Assembly (NCBI GenBank): GCA_017642535.1
Contig: JAGCOW010000046.1
Coordinates: 1 to 41,151, forward strand
Source: Bacteroidales bacterium
GTDB taxonomy: Bacteria > Bacteroidota > Bacteroidia > Bacteroidales > UBA1715
Reading direction: 5' to 3'
DNA: 41,151 nt
The notes below the pieces were generated by a model. That model worked only from the letters and a program-made list of their open reading frames with translations, was not told the DNA's origin and made no database searches. This document shows, piece after piece, positions 1 through 7,236 of the stretch (within the stretch, counting starts at the first letter, position 1; every line of letters starts with the position of its first letter). A program made the translations under genes and the position numbers.

Positions 1-137
1 AAGAGTTCCTCGCAAAACTTGACAGATATATTAAATATTACAACAACGATAGAATAAAACTAAGGTTGGGAACTAGTCCTGTAAATTTTAAAAATCTTTG
101 TATGCGATAATCTGTCCAAGAAATGGGGTTCACCTCA
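1..137 (+). mobile_element. Right end of an IS3-family insertion sequence (IS150-like), cut by the window edge
   Basis: The first 110 bases encode the C-terminus of an IS3-type DDE transposase. They are followed, with no other gene, by a terminal-repeat-like sequence at about 111-137 (TGTCCAAG, then GGGGTTCACC, ending in CA). Read from the outside this is TGAGGTGAACCCC followed by TTGGACA, which resembles IS150-group ends known from memory. The left end and any target duplication lie outside the window. The element sits just past the stop of iorA, where iorB would normally be expected. Confidence 0.75.
3..110 (+). CDS. IS3-family transposase, C-terminal fragment (5' end outside window)
   Basis: Frame 3 is open from the window edge to the TAA at 108-110 and encodes 35 residues. 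It contains RYIKYYNNDRIK followed by LGTSPVNF, the hallmark end of IS3/IS150 OrfB integrase-type transposases (family pattern YIxYYNxxRIxxxLxxxSPxxF). This is the segment after the last catalytic Glu of the DDE domain, so no catalytic residue is visible. Whether the full transposase is intact cannot be judged. Confidence 0.8.
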   Translation, partial: EFLAKLDRYIKYYNNDRIKLRLGTSPVNFKNLCMR

Positions 138-180
138 GCGCAACGTCTCTACAATATCCTGGATTAAAGAAGAAACAATA

Positions 181-1776
181 TTATGCCTTCTGTTGTTTTT
201 TCTTATTCCGAATAGCTGTTTGAACGCATTCTCGTTGTGCAAGAATTACGGAAACGCCGTCGTATTCAATTTCTTCTTTCAGAATCTGCATGTTTTTTTC
301 AAGGTTTGCCTTCAATGGAACCATCACGCGGATGTGTTCTTTCTCAACGCCAAGACCTTCGCAGATAAGGTGCAGACGGCTCGTTCCAGCCGAATCTTGT
401 CCGCCTGTCATTGCCGTTGTGGAGTTGTCGGAAATGATGACAACCATTTTCGATTTGTCGTTCACTGCGTCGAGCAAGCCAGGCATACCAGAGTGGGTAA
501 ACGTGGAATCGCCGATGATTGCCACTGACGGATGCAGACCTGCATCGGCGGCACCTTTCGCCATAGTAATTGACGCACCCATGTCGAGCGTCGTGGTGAT
601 TGCCTCAAACGGTTTCAAAGCACCAAGCGTGTAGCAACCAATGTCGCCGAAAACGTGGCGTTCCTTGTAGTCGGCCATTACATTATTCAGTGCCTCGTAT
701 GTGTCGCGATGGCTACAACCTTTGCACAATGCTGGCGGACGACCAACCATAAGCTCTGGCGTTTTTGCCGTTTCTTGTGGTTTTACGCCAAGGGCGACTG
801 CCATAAAATCGGGATTTAGCTCGCCGGTGCGGTTGAGCGCGCCATCCAATTTTCCACGAAGTTTTTTATTGTCGGAAAAACCGCGAAGATATTCTTCCAC
901 AATAGGATAACCCTCTTCGGCGATTAAAATGTCGTCGTATTTTTCAAGGAACTCGGCAATTTGCTTGTTAGGCAACGGATATTGCGAGATTTTCAATACC
1001 GAAAAATCCAAGTTATAGCTTTGACGGATTTCCATCACGTAGTTGTACGCCAAACCGCAGGCAATCACCGCTTTCTTGCTCGTTCCCTCAACTACTTTCA
1101 GGAACGGAGAATTTTCGGATTCCGTTGTCAATGCAGGTTGCAGGTCAACCAACGCTTTGTACATTTTCTTTGCGTACGCAGGCAATGTAACCCAACGCTG
1201 ACGCTCAACTTGCGGGTTGAATGCATTTTGTTCGTGGAATTTCCGTTTTGAAATAATGGAACGCGAATGCGACAAACGCGTAGTAAGACGAAGAATCACC
1301 GGCAGTCTGAATTTTTCCGAGAAATCAAGGCCGAACTGCACGCAGTCGTATGCCTCCTGTTGGTTCGACGGCTCCAAAAGCGGAAGCAACGCGAATTTAC
1401 CATAGTAACGGCTATCTTGCTCATTCTGAGAAGAATGTTGCGAAGGGTCGTCGGCGACAACCAACACCAAACCGCCGTTCACGCCCGTGATTGCCGAGTT
1501 CATAAACGGGTCGGCGCAGGCGTTCAGTCCCACGTGCTTCATACAGATGATGGCACGTTTGCCCGCATACGACATACCAAGAGCGGCTTCGTAGGCCGTC
1601 TTTTCGTTGCAGCACCATTTAGAACGGATGTTCTTTTCGCGTGCATCTTTCGATTTTTGGATAAATTCAGTTATTTCAGTCGAAGGAGTTCCCGGATATG
1701 CGTACACACCCGAAATTCCTGCGTCAATAGCACCGAGGGCAACCGCTTCTGCCCCAAGCAGTAATGATTCTTTCAT
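181..1776 (-). CDS. iorA: Indolepyruvate:ferredoxin oxidoreductase, alpha subunit
   Basis: This TPP-dependent subunit oxidises aryl-pyruvates such as indolepyruvate to aryl-acetyl-CoA with ferredoxin as acceptor. Seen: an N-terminal pyrimidine-binding domain with YPGTPSTEITEF, a Cys motif CKGCSHRDTYEAL, and a TPP pyrophosphate domain with GDIGCYTLGA and GDSTFTHSGM. The protein is 531 aa. Many IorA proteins carry a C-terminal two-[4Fe-4S] ferredoxin domain; here the chain ends right after the TPP domain with a Lys-rich tail, so electrons must leave through another protein. I chose the Met at 1776, not 1812, because a perfect TTTG-N19-TAATTTTG promoter lies at 1800-1830, over the longer start, and AAGGA precedes the inner ATG. 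iorB, the usual partner, is not next to it; an IS element is. Confidence 0.9.
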   Translation of the reverse strand: MKESLLLGAEAVALGAIDAGISGVYAYPGTPSTEITEFIQKSKDAREKNIRSKWCCNEKTAYEAALGMSYAGKRAIICMKHVGLNACADPFMNSAITGVNGGLVLVVADDPSQHSSQNEQDSRYYGKFALLPLLEPSNQQEAYDCVQFGLDFSEKFRLPVILRLTTRLSHSRSIISKRKFHEQNAFNPQVERQRWVTLPAYAKKMYKALVDLQPALTTESENSPFLKVVEGTSKKAVIACGLAYNYVMEIRQSYNLDFSVLKISQYPLPNKQIAEFLEKYDDILIAEEGYPIVEEYLRGFSDNKKLRGKLDGALNRTGELNPDFMAVALGVKPQETAKTPELMVGRPPALCKGCSHRDTYEALNNVMADYKERHVFGDIGCYTLGALKPFEAITTTLDMGASITMAKGAADAGLHPSVAIIGDSTFTHSGMPGLLDAVNDKSKMVVIISDNSTTAMTGGQDSAGTSRLHLICEGLGVEKEHIRVMVPLKANLEKNMQILKEEIEYDGVSVILAQRECVQTAIRNKKKQQKA

Positions 1777-1799
1777 ATTCCTTGTTATATTTTGAGCGT

Positions 1800-1830
1800 C
1801 AAAATTACGCATTTGTGTTTAATTTGCAAA
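1800..1830 (-). promoter_or_regulatory. Bacteroides-type promoter of iorA
   Basis: On the minus strand TTTG (1827-1830) and TAATTTTG (1800-1807) are separated by 19 bases, a perfect match to the Bacteroidetes -33/-7 consensus TTTG-N19-21-TAnnTTTG. Transcription should begin near 1793-1796, which excludes the ATG at 1812 and fixes the start at 1776. Confidence 0.7.
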
Positions 1831-1877
1831 GAAAGGAACAAGAGAGAAGAAGAAAGTTTTTGGAAAAGATGTTTTTT

Positions 1878-1946
1878 GCCAAGTTCCCAAACAAAAACTT
1901 GCCAACTTCCCAAATGAAATCGTGCCAAGTTCCCAAATAGCGACGT
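1878..1946. repeat. Three tandem 23-bp repeats, core GCCAA(G/C)TTCCCAAA
   Basis: The 14-base core occurs at 1878, 1901 and 1924, exactly 23 bases apart, and differs only at one G/C position. The nine bases between cores vary. A conserved core with variable spacing sequence at about two helical turns suggests protein-binding sites on one DNA face more than a simple slippage repeat. The array lies 48 bp upstream of the iorA promoter and just before the doubtful ORF at 1963. Confidence 0.75.
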
Positions 1947-1962
1947 AAACAATTGATTTTCT

Positions 1963-2142
1963 ATGAGTAGTAAATTTGTAGTCGTTGTTGCAAGATTTTC
2001 AGAAAAAGTAGTACAAAAAGTGGTACAGAAAACGGTGGAATATCTGCTAAGCTCCCAGTCCTACAATGAACTATTGCACGAAAAAGTTCCTAATAAAGCT
2101 CCTAATAAAAAGAGACTGGGTTTTCTGCTTTGGAACGGATAG
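1963..2142 (+). CDS. Doubtful small ORF, 59 codons, possibly a gene remnant
   Basis: ATG at 1963 to TAG at 2140-2142. The product has a Val/Lys/Gln segment (VVQKVVQKTVEYLL) and a Lys/Asn-rich segment (VPNKAPNKK). Short repeated VVxK units of this kind occur in the linker before the winged helix of AlbA_2/Schlafen-type proteins, and the intact protein at 7221-8564 has DQVNDQV units at that place, so this could be a decayed tail of such a gene. No clear ribosome-binding site or promoter is seen. I do not recognise a family. Confidence 0.25.
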   Translation: MSSKFVVVVARFSEKVVQKVVQKTVEYLLSSQSYNELLHEKVPNKAPNKKRLGFLLWNG

Positions 2143-2299
2143 AGTTTAGGATAAGTTTTCTAAGTTTTTCTTTGGGCACTATTTTTTGTAAAAATCTTTT
2201 TCATACTTTTACAAATCATTTGCACGAAAAATGTGTAGAAATGAAAAATTGTAATTAAGCAGGAAAATATGTAGAAATAAAAAATTATAACAGAGTATT
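2143..2299. other. AT-rich non-coding stretch with an imperfect 21-bp direct repeat
   Basis: No gene is seen. TGTAGAAAT followed by an A-rich run occurs at 2234-2254 and again at 2270-2290 with 19 of 21 positions equal and a 36-bp period. The stretch precedes the folded RNA and probably contains its promoter, but no TTTG/TAnnTTTG pair of correct spacing stands out. Confidence 0.4.
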
Positions 2300-2474
2300 A
2301 ATCATAGCGTTTGCTATTATTCGGAATCATTCTGAAACGTGAGAAATTTTAGAGGTAGATTCACCAATGAATAAGTCAGTAAATGCCTGCGCGAGCGTGG
2401 GCTTTGGACTTATCTGGTGAATCGGGTTTTCTCACGACCTCAGAATGTGGATAGCGTCTAAGTCCACGTTTTTT
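2300..2474 (+). ncRNA. Structured RNA (copy A) with an intrinsic terminator, upstream of the methyltransferase operon
   Basis: A long nested hairpin can be read by eye. A 5' hairpin pairs TAGC (2305) with GCTA (2313). P1 pairs CATTCTGA (2328-2335) with TCAGAATG (2440-2447). P2 pairs CGTGAGAAA (2338-2346) with TTTCTCACG (2428-2436). P3 pairs GATTCACCA (2358-2366) with TGGTGAATC (2415-2423). P4 pairs ATAAGTC (2371-2377) with GACTTAT (2407-2413). The apex is a GC-rich core, GCC...GCGTGGGC (2385-2402). A terminator hairpin GTGGA/TCCAC with six Ts follows. A second RNA with the same plan lies at 40677-40898. A published motif called D12-methyl is, as I recall, associated with D12 methyltransferase genes; I cannot confirm identity. 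The role (cis attenuator or trans RNA) is unknown. Ends are approximate. Confidence 0.75.
2447..2474 (+). terminator. Intrinsic terminator of structured RNA copy A
   Basis: GTGGA (2447-2451) pairs with TCCAC (2463-2467). An inner TAG/CTA pair closes a three-base loop. G and six Ts follow at 2469-2474. The first G is shared with the last base of stem P1, exactly as in the copy at 40.9 kb. It lies 56 bases before the ATG of the first methyltransferase gene, so it could act as an attenuator or simply end a separate small RNA. Confidence 0.65.
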
Positions 2475-2530
2475 ATGGTCGTATGTGAAGCCCGAACTCC
2501 GATAAACCAAACGCCATAAACATAGCGCAG

Positions 2531-3553
2531 ATGGAGAATACACAAAATATATCCATTGGCAAGAGGCGTTATATAGGCTGTAAATCAAAACTTGCCGATT
2601 GGATTATGCAAATAATTGAGACAGAGACCAATAATATACATAGTTTCTGCGATATTTTTGCTGGTACAGCAGTTATTTCGGATTTAGCAATAAGGAAATA
2701 TGAAAAGGTCATAATCAATGATTTTTTATATTCCAATAATCTCATTTACAAAGCATTTTATGGCATAGGTAAAATTGATGATAAGAAAGTTAGAAAATAC
2801 ATCAATGCATACAATCTAATAGATTCCAATAAGTTGGATGAAAATTATTTTTCAGTCAATTACGGTGGAAAATTTTTTGATAATCAAACAGCTAAAAAGA
2901 TTGGGTATATTAGGGATTCTATAGAAGCAGATAAAGATTCATTTACAGAAAAAGAATATTGTGTGCTAATTGCATCGCTCATTTATAGCATAGATAAGAT
3001 TTCCAATACATTAGGACACTACGAAGCATATATAAAAAAGGACATCAAGCCACATATATTAACATTGAATCTTATTGATTATAAATCATGTAAAAATGTT
3101 GAAATATATCAAGAAGATTCTAATCAGTTGGTAAAAAAAATAGCAGCTGATGTTTTCTATATTGATCCACCATACAATTCAAGACAATACAGTCGATTTT
3201 ATCATCTCTATGAGAATTTAGTTAAGTGGGACAAACCTATTCTTAGTGGTGAAGCAATGAAACCAGCAGAAGAAAACATGAGTGAATATTGTTCTTCAAG
3301 AGCTGCAAAGGCATTTGATGATTTGATTTCGCACTTAAATACAAGATATATAGTGGTTTCCTATAATAATACGTATCATTCCAGAAGCAGTTCTTCAAGA
3401 AATAAAATTACACTTGAGGAAATCAATGCCATCTTATCAAAACGTGGTAAAACTACTATGTTTGAACATTCTCATCAGTTCTTTAATGCTGGCAAAACTA
3501 ATTTTAATAATCATAAGGAACTTCTATTTATAACAAAAGTCAATGAAGAATAA
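2531..3553 (+). CDS. D12-class N6-adenine DNA methyltransferase (first of the R-M operon)
   Basis: Transfers a methyl group from S-adenosylmethionine to N6 of adenine. Seen in 340 aa: SAM-binding motif I as FCDIFAGTAVISDLA (about residues 37-51), a following acidic VIINDF, and catalytic motif IV as YIDPPYNSRQY (about residues 210-220). The order motif I then DPPY is that of the D12/Dam (alpha) class. The gene overlaps the next one by 11 bases and is followed by an AlwI-type endonuclease, so it is best read as one of two methyltransferases protecting a non-palindromic site. Base composition is AT-rich compared with the neighbouring chromosome. The exact target sequence cannot be read from the protein. 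Confidence 0.9.
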   Translation: MENTQNISIGKRRYIGCKSKLADWIMQIIETETNNIHSFCDIFAGTAVISDLAIRKYEKVIINDFLYSNNLIYKAFYGIGKIDDKKVRKYINAYNLIDSNKLDENYFSVNYGGKFFDNQTAKKIGYIRDSIEADKDSFTEKEYCVLIASLIYSIDKISNTLGHYEAYIKKDIKPHILTLNLIDYKSCKNVEIYQEDSNQLVKKIAADVFYIDPPYNSRQYSRFYHLYENLVKWDKPILSGEAMKPAEENMSEYCSSRAAKAFDDLISHLNTRYIVVSYNNTYHSRSSSSRNKITLEEINAILSKRGKTTMFEHSHQFFNAGKTNFNNHKELLFITKVNEE

Positions 3554-4449
3554 TGTTGTTCGTTCGCCATTATTCTATGTTGGCGATAAGTACAAGATAA
3601 TCAACGAAATAAAACAATATTTCCCCGATGAAATACATTGTTTTGTGGAACCATTTGTTGGTGGAGGCTCGGTGTTTATGAATGTTGATGCTACGGATTT
3701 TTTACTTAATGACCTTGATAAAAACATTATAGCAATACACCAAATGCTTTGTGAATCAGCTGTAAATCCAACAATATTTTACCAAAAAGTTGACGCAGTT
3801 GTTAAACAATATGGACTTTCTTGCTCTTATAAAGAAGATATTGTTCCAGAGGAACTTAAACGGGAGTTTGTAAAAACCTACTATGCACGCTTTAACAAAC
3901 TTGGATATGAAAAAATGCGTTCTGATTATAACCAATCAAAAGACAGAAGCACATTCATTCTCTATATGCTTCTCATTTATGGTTTTAATCGAATGATTCG
4001 CTTTAATAAATCAGGAGATTTTAATTTACCAGTCGGAAATGTTGATTTAAATCAAAATACGATAAAAGCACTAAATGATTATTTCTGTTTGACGGAAATA
4101 AAAAATCCCCGATGGTATAATCTTGATTTTGAGGATTTTATTAATCAAGTAACATTAACCCCCGACGATTTGGTTTATCTTGCCCCCCCCTTATTTGATA
4201 ACGTTTAGCGAATACAATAAATATTGGAATGAAGAAACAGAAATTCGATTACTTAATCTTCTAAACAACTTGAACAACAATCATATTCGCTTCGCGATTT
4301 CAAATGTTACACATTACAAAGGAAAGATAAATCAAATATTCCTTGATTGGTCGCAACAATACCATTCGCATTCTATCAAAAGCAATTATATCAGTTATCA
4401 CGATAATTCAAACAAGGTTTTCAAGGAAGTTTTAGTTACAAATTATTAA
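3543..4449 (+). pseudogene. Second D12-class adenine methyltransferase, frameshifted in a C8 tract with altered catalytic motif
   Basis: Two overlapping frames (3543-4208 and the frame that closes at 4449) together make a Dam-like protein of about 302 aa, the normal family length. Frame 1 has motif I as FVEPFVGGGSVF and a Dam-like middle (YYARFNKLG, FILYMLLIYGFNRMIRFN). At the catalytic motif the DNA reads TTG then eight Cs (4183-4190). With C8 the protein ends LAPPLFDNV. With one C fewer it continues PPYLITFSEYNKYW and on to the true C-terminus. Even in that frame the motif is APPY, not the expected DPPY (N or S are also allowed in family members). Thus both a frameshift and a catalytic Asp-to-Ala change are present. 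It could be a real null allele, a slipping C tract or a homopolymer sequencing error. Confidence 0.85.
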
Positions 4450-4453
4450 TATC

Positions 4454-6100
4454 ATGGCACAAGCAGAATATAAACCTCTGTTGTATACAACAACAATGCG
4501 TAATCCTGAGCGATTAAAGTTTATGTTATATATTCTAGCAAAATTTAAGGGACAAATTCTAAATGATGCATTGGCAACAGAAATTGTTGGTGAAACAATT
4601 CGCTACGGTTTATATCGTCCAATGAAACAAAGCTCAACAATAAAAGAGAAATGGAAATCAACACCTAATGGAGTTTTCAGCGAATTTATTCTAACCGATG
4701 AGGAGGTGGAATATATGCTTGAAAATAACCCGCAACAGCACAAAGAAGCTGGTTTTGCAAAAGGATTTCCTTCACGATTTGCAACGATATACGATTTGAC
4801 AAAGGAATTGGGATTGGCTTATTTTACCCCTTCAAAACCAATTATTATATCAGAATTAGGAGAACATTTGTTGAAAGCAATAGAAGTTAATGTAAGTGGA
4901 GAAGAAATTTTTTATGAATTTGTTAATCCAGAATACGAACAGCAAGTCTTTTTACAAGCGATGGCTAAATCACAAAGGAAGAATCCTTTTGTTCGAGTTT
5001 TGAATGACAACATACCTTTGATTCTGCTTTTGCAAACTATTAGACTTCTTAATTCCGATAAAGAACAAAATGGAGCAGGTATTTCAAGAAAAGAATTACC
5101 ATTATTGATTTTCTGGAAAAATAATGCTGCACAAGCATTGTATAAAAGGATTGCTAAATTAAGGAAAGATTATGGTTACACTCCAAGTGATGAGATTATC
5201 ATTGATATTTGTATTGATGAGATAATGGATGGTAATTATAAGAAGTTTGACCCTAAATCAATTATGATCGATTATCCTGATGAATTTATTCGGAAAATGC
5301 GAATTACAGGGCTGATTTCATTACGTGGAGCAGGCAGATTTATTGATATTAACAAAAATGAATCAGATAAAGTTGATTATGTAATAAACCAATATGCTAA
5401 CTATACGCATTTTACAAGCGAAACGGCGTATTTCAATCATATTGCAACTCTTGACAAAAATTTAATTCAAATAAAAAGCAAAACAATCAATGCAACTAAC
5501 GCAGAGAAATTGTTATGCAATTGGCTTAATCAATATGCATGGGAAGCCATCAAAAAAGAACTTGCTATTCTATCGTCAGGAGGTACAAGTAAGGATTCTG
5601 TTTTAAAATTGATAGCAGCACCTTCACGATTAGAATTTCTTACAGCTTTAGCAATAAAATCAAAAATTCCCAATGTGCGTGTATTGCCAAATTATAGTTG
5701 TGATGATGAAGGATTGCCAACCTCCACAGCAGGAGGAAATAAGGGAGATATTGAGTGTTACGAACAACAAAATGGTATCTTGGTAGAAGTCACAATGACA
5801 ACTGGACGCCAACAAACAATGATGGAAGTTTGGCCGATAGAGCGCCATTTAACTGATTTTCAGAAGGAACGCAAAGCACAATGTGTATTTGTGGCTCCAA
5901 CTATTTTTAGTGATAGCTTAAGACAAATCCAATTCGTTAGTTTTCAATCAAATGGAAAAAAAGAAATTCGCCCTTATGCGATAAATGATTTTGTGGAATT
6001 TTTAGAAAACACCTCGAAACTATATTTGAATAGTTATAAGTCTTCTTCCATGAATCAAAGTATGGCAGCTGAACCATCTGTAAAATATGGGCAAAACTAA
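4454..6100 (+). CDS. AlwI-type type II restriction endonuclease
   Basis: A protein of 548 aa starting four bases after the broken methyltransferase. The N-terminus (YKPLLYTTTMRNPERLKFML) matches my recollection of the AlwI restriction enzyme family. A C-terminal PD-(D/E)xK-like nuclease core is visible as GDIECYEQ followed by GILVEVTM (about residues 431-450), with Thr at the usual Lys position. AlwI cuts next to the asymmetric site GGATC, and enzymes of this kind need two adenine methyltransferases; that fits the two D12 genes upstream. Specificity here is inferred. The reading frame is intact although one methyltransferase looks dead, so the enzyme may be inactive, poorly expressed or still blocked by hemimethylation. 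Confidence 0.7.
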   Translation: MAQAEYKPLLYTTTMRNPERLKFMLYILAKFKGQILNDALATEIVGETIRYGLYRPMKQSSTIKEKWKSTPNGVFSEFILTDEEVEYMLENNPQQHKEAGFAKGFPSRFATIYDLTKELGLAYFTPSKPIIISELGEHLLKAIEVNVSGEEIFYEFVNPEYEQQVFLQAMAKSQRKNPFVRVLNDNIPLILLLQTIRLLNSDKEQNGAGISRKELPLLIFWKNNAAQALYKRIAKLRKDYGYTPSDEIIIDICIDEIMDGNYKKFDPKSIMIDYPDEFIRKMRITGLISLRGAGRFIDINKNESDKVDYVINQYANYTHFTSETAYFNHIATLDKNLIQIKSKTINATNAEKLLCNWLNQYAWEAIKKELAILSSGGTSKDSVLKLIAAPSRLEFLTALAIKSKIPNVRVLPNYSCDDEGLPTSTAGGNKGDIECYEQQNGILVEVTMTTGRQQTMMEVWPIERHLTDFQKERKAQCVFVAPTIFSDSLRQIQFVSFQSNGKKEIRPYAINDFVEFLENTSKLYLNSYKSSSMNQSMAAEPSVKYGQN

Positions 6101-6114
6101 TGTATTGATTATTG

Positions 6115-7026
6115 CTACCCGCGATATGGTACCTCTGAGCGTTTTATTTTTACGTGTCCGTAGCCTAAATGGTCAAGGTAAGTTTGAATAGATTGTTCAC
6201 TTAAATCCATTTGGTTCGTTGGACCAATGATAATTTCTTTAAGTGCTTCTTTTGGGAAATGATGTTCTATGTAGGGAATAATAAGATTGTTTTTAGTTCG
6301 GTATTTAATTTTTTGTTTTTCTTCTTCAAGAATTTTTAAGTCCAGTGGATTTTTTGTTAATTGGGTAACTAAATTAGTTATACCTTCTGTTGTATTGCAA
6401 TCTTCAATACGAAAAACTCTTAAATTTGTTATTAGTCGAAGCTCTTTTTCGTATTTGTAGGATTGATTTTTGGCAAGGAATATAAAAATAAACAGATTTA
6501 GAATTTTTCTGGTGAAATAAGATAATACTTCTATTTTTGAAGGGTTTGATGTTTGTGGATAAAAGAAGTTGCCTATTTCATCTATTTTTTCTACTCCAAA
6601 GACCGTTTTTAGAATCTTCTCGTTTTTTATATAATAACAATTAGCAATACCAGAATCTGAATTTTTTTCTATTTTTTCCCTATCAAATCCAAGGGAAATT
6701 CCTGTTCCATTTGCTCCATACATGCTCCACATTGGTAAATAATCGCTATGTTTTGAAAACGAAGTAACAAAATAATTGTCAGCTGTGACCTTAAAAAATT
6801 CTTGTAAATTTTCTTTAGAATAATCCTTTTCTAATAAAAATTGTATGATCTTAAATCCAAAAAACTCAGAAGGGTCGTTTAGGTATTGTACGTTAGTAGC
6901 CCATAAACATATATCTTTTTCTGTTAATATGCCATTGAAAAGAGCTGGTGTGGTTGTATAATGATAAATTGTTTTTGTGTTGGAAATCAATAGTTTCTCT
7001 AATATTTTATCAAGATTATGTTTCAT
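6115..7026 (-). CDS. DUF2971-family protein
   Basis: A soluble protein of 303 aa, convergent with the endonuclease gene (14 bases between stops). The N-terminal pattern TIYHYTT, then LWATNVQYLNDPSEFFGF, then MWSMYGANGTGISLGFD is that of DUF2971, a family of unknown biochemical activity often found in accessory regions. No signal peptide or membrane segment. The start at 7026 follows a perfect promoter so closely that the mRNA leader can only be a few bases. A role in defence is plausible from context only. Confidence 0.75.
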   Translation of the reverse strand: MKHNLDKILEKLLISNTKTIYHYTTTPALFNGILTEKDICLWATNVQYLNDPSEFFGFKIIQFLLEKDYSKENLQEFFKVTADNYFVTSFSKHSDYLPMWSMYGANGTGISLGFDREKIEKNSDSGIANCYYIKNEKILKTVFGVEKIDEIGNFFYPQTSNPSKIEVLSYFTRKILNLFIFIFLAKNQSYKYEKELRLITNLRVFRIEDCNTTEGITNLVTQLTKNPLDLKILEEEKQKIKYRTKNNLIIPYIEHHFPKEALKEIIIGPTNQMDLSEQSIQTYLDHLGYGHVKIKRSEVPYRG

Positions 7027-7036
7027 GTTTTTTCCT

Positions 7037-7068
7037 CAAAAATATGAAAGAAATTAGAACTTGTCAAA
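7037..7068 (-). promoter_or_regulatory. Bacteroides-type promoter of the DUF2971 gene
   Basis: Minus strand: TTTG (7065-7068), 20 bases, TATTTTTG (7037-7044), a perfect consensus match. The expected transcription start (about 7030-7033) is only 4-7 bases before the ATG. Confidence 0.65.
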
Positions 7069-7117
7069 TTATTAAATATGAACCTTCCATTCTGCTACAT
7101 CTTAAACTTTTGTTTTT

Positions 7118-7159
7118 TTCTTTCAAGAGAAAATGTCACAGAAGGGAAGGCAAAATTCT
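7118..7159. repeat. 42-bp direct repeat, left copy (partner at 9973-10014)
   Basis: The first 16 bases (TTCTTTCAAGAGAAAA) and last 10 (GCAAAATTCT) are identical to the copy at 9973-10014; the whole is about 80% identical with no gaps. The two copies bracket the AlbA_2, RhuM-remnant and ORF6N genes, which suggests that this block came or moved as a unit. Confidence 0.6.
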
Positions 7160-7176
7160 CATCTAACTTGCAGACT

Positions 7177-7236
7177 GAATAAAAAAGAAATCATATTTTT
7201 GTTCAGATTATGAAATTGACATGGCAGAATCGCAAA
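7177..7236 (+). repeat. 60-bp direct repeat, left copy (partner at 8559-8618)
   Basis: Contains the -7 box TATTTTTG, the leader, the ATG and the first codons of the AlbA_2-type gene. The copy at 8559-8618 differs by about three changes (one A fewer in an A run, one inserted G, one C-to-T). The pair exactly brackets the gene. Confidence 0.85.
7194..7201 (+). promoter_or_regulatory. -7 box of the AlbA_2-type gene
   Basis: TATTTTTG matches TAnnTTTG; a TTG lies at 7168-7170 but at 23 bases, longer than usual. The ATG is at 7221. The same box is duplicated at 8575-8582. Confidence 0.45.

Noticed and set aside
1878..1946. CRISPR-like array
   Set aside because: The spacers would be only 9 bases, there are just three units and no cas genes.
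2300..2474. 6S RNA, retron RNA, group II intron or tRNA-like element
   Set aside because: No reverse transcriptase is adjacent, no intron or tRNA motifs are seen, and two divergent copies within 40 kb do not fit a housekeeping 6S RNA; left as an unassigned family.
2376..2588. Minus-strand ORF of 70 codons over structured RNA copy A
   Set aside because: Its sequence is explained by the paired RNA stems and the start of the methyltransferase gene; no protein signal.
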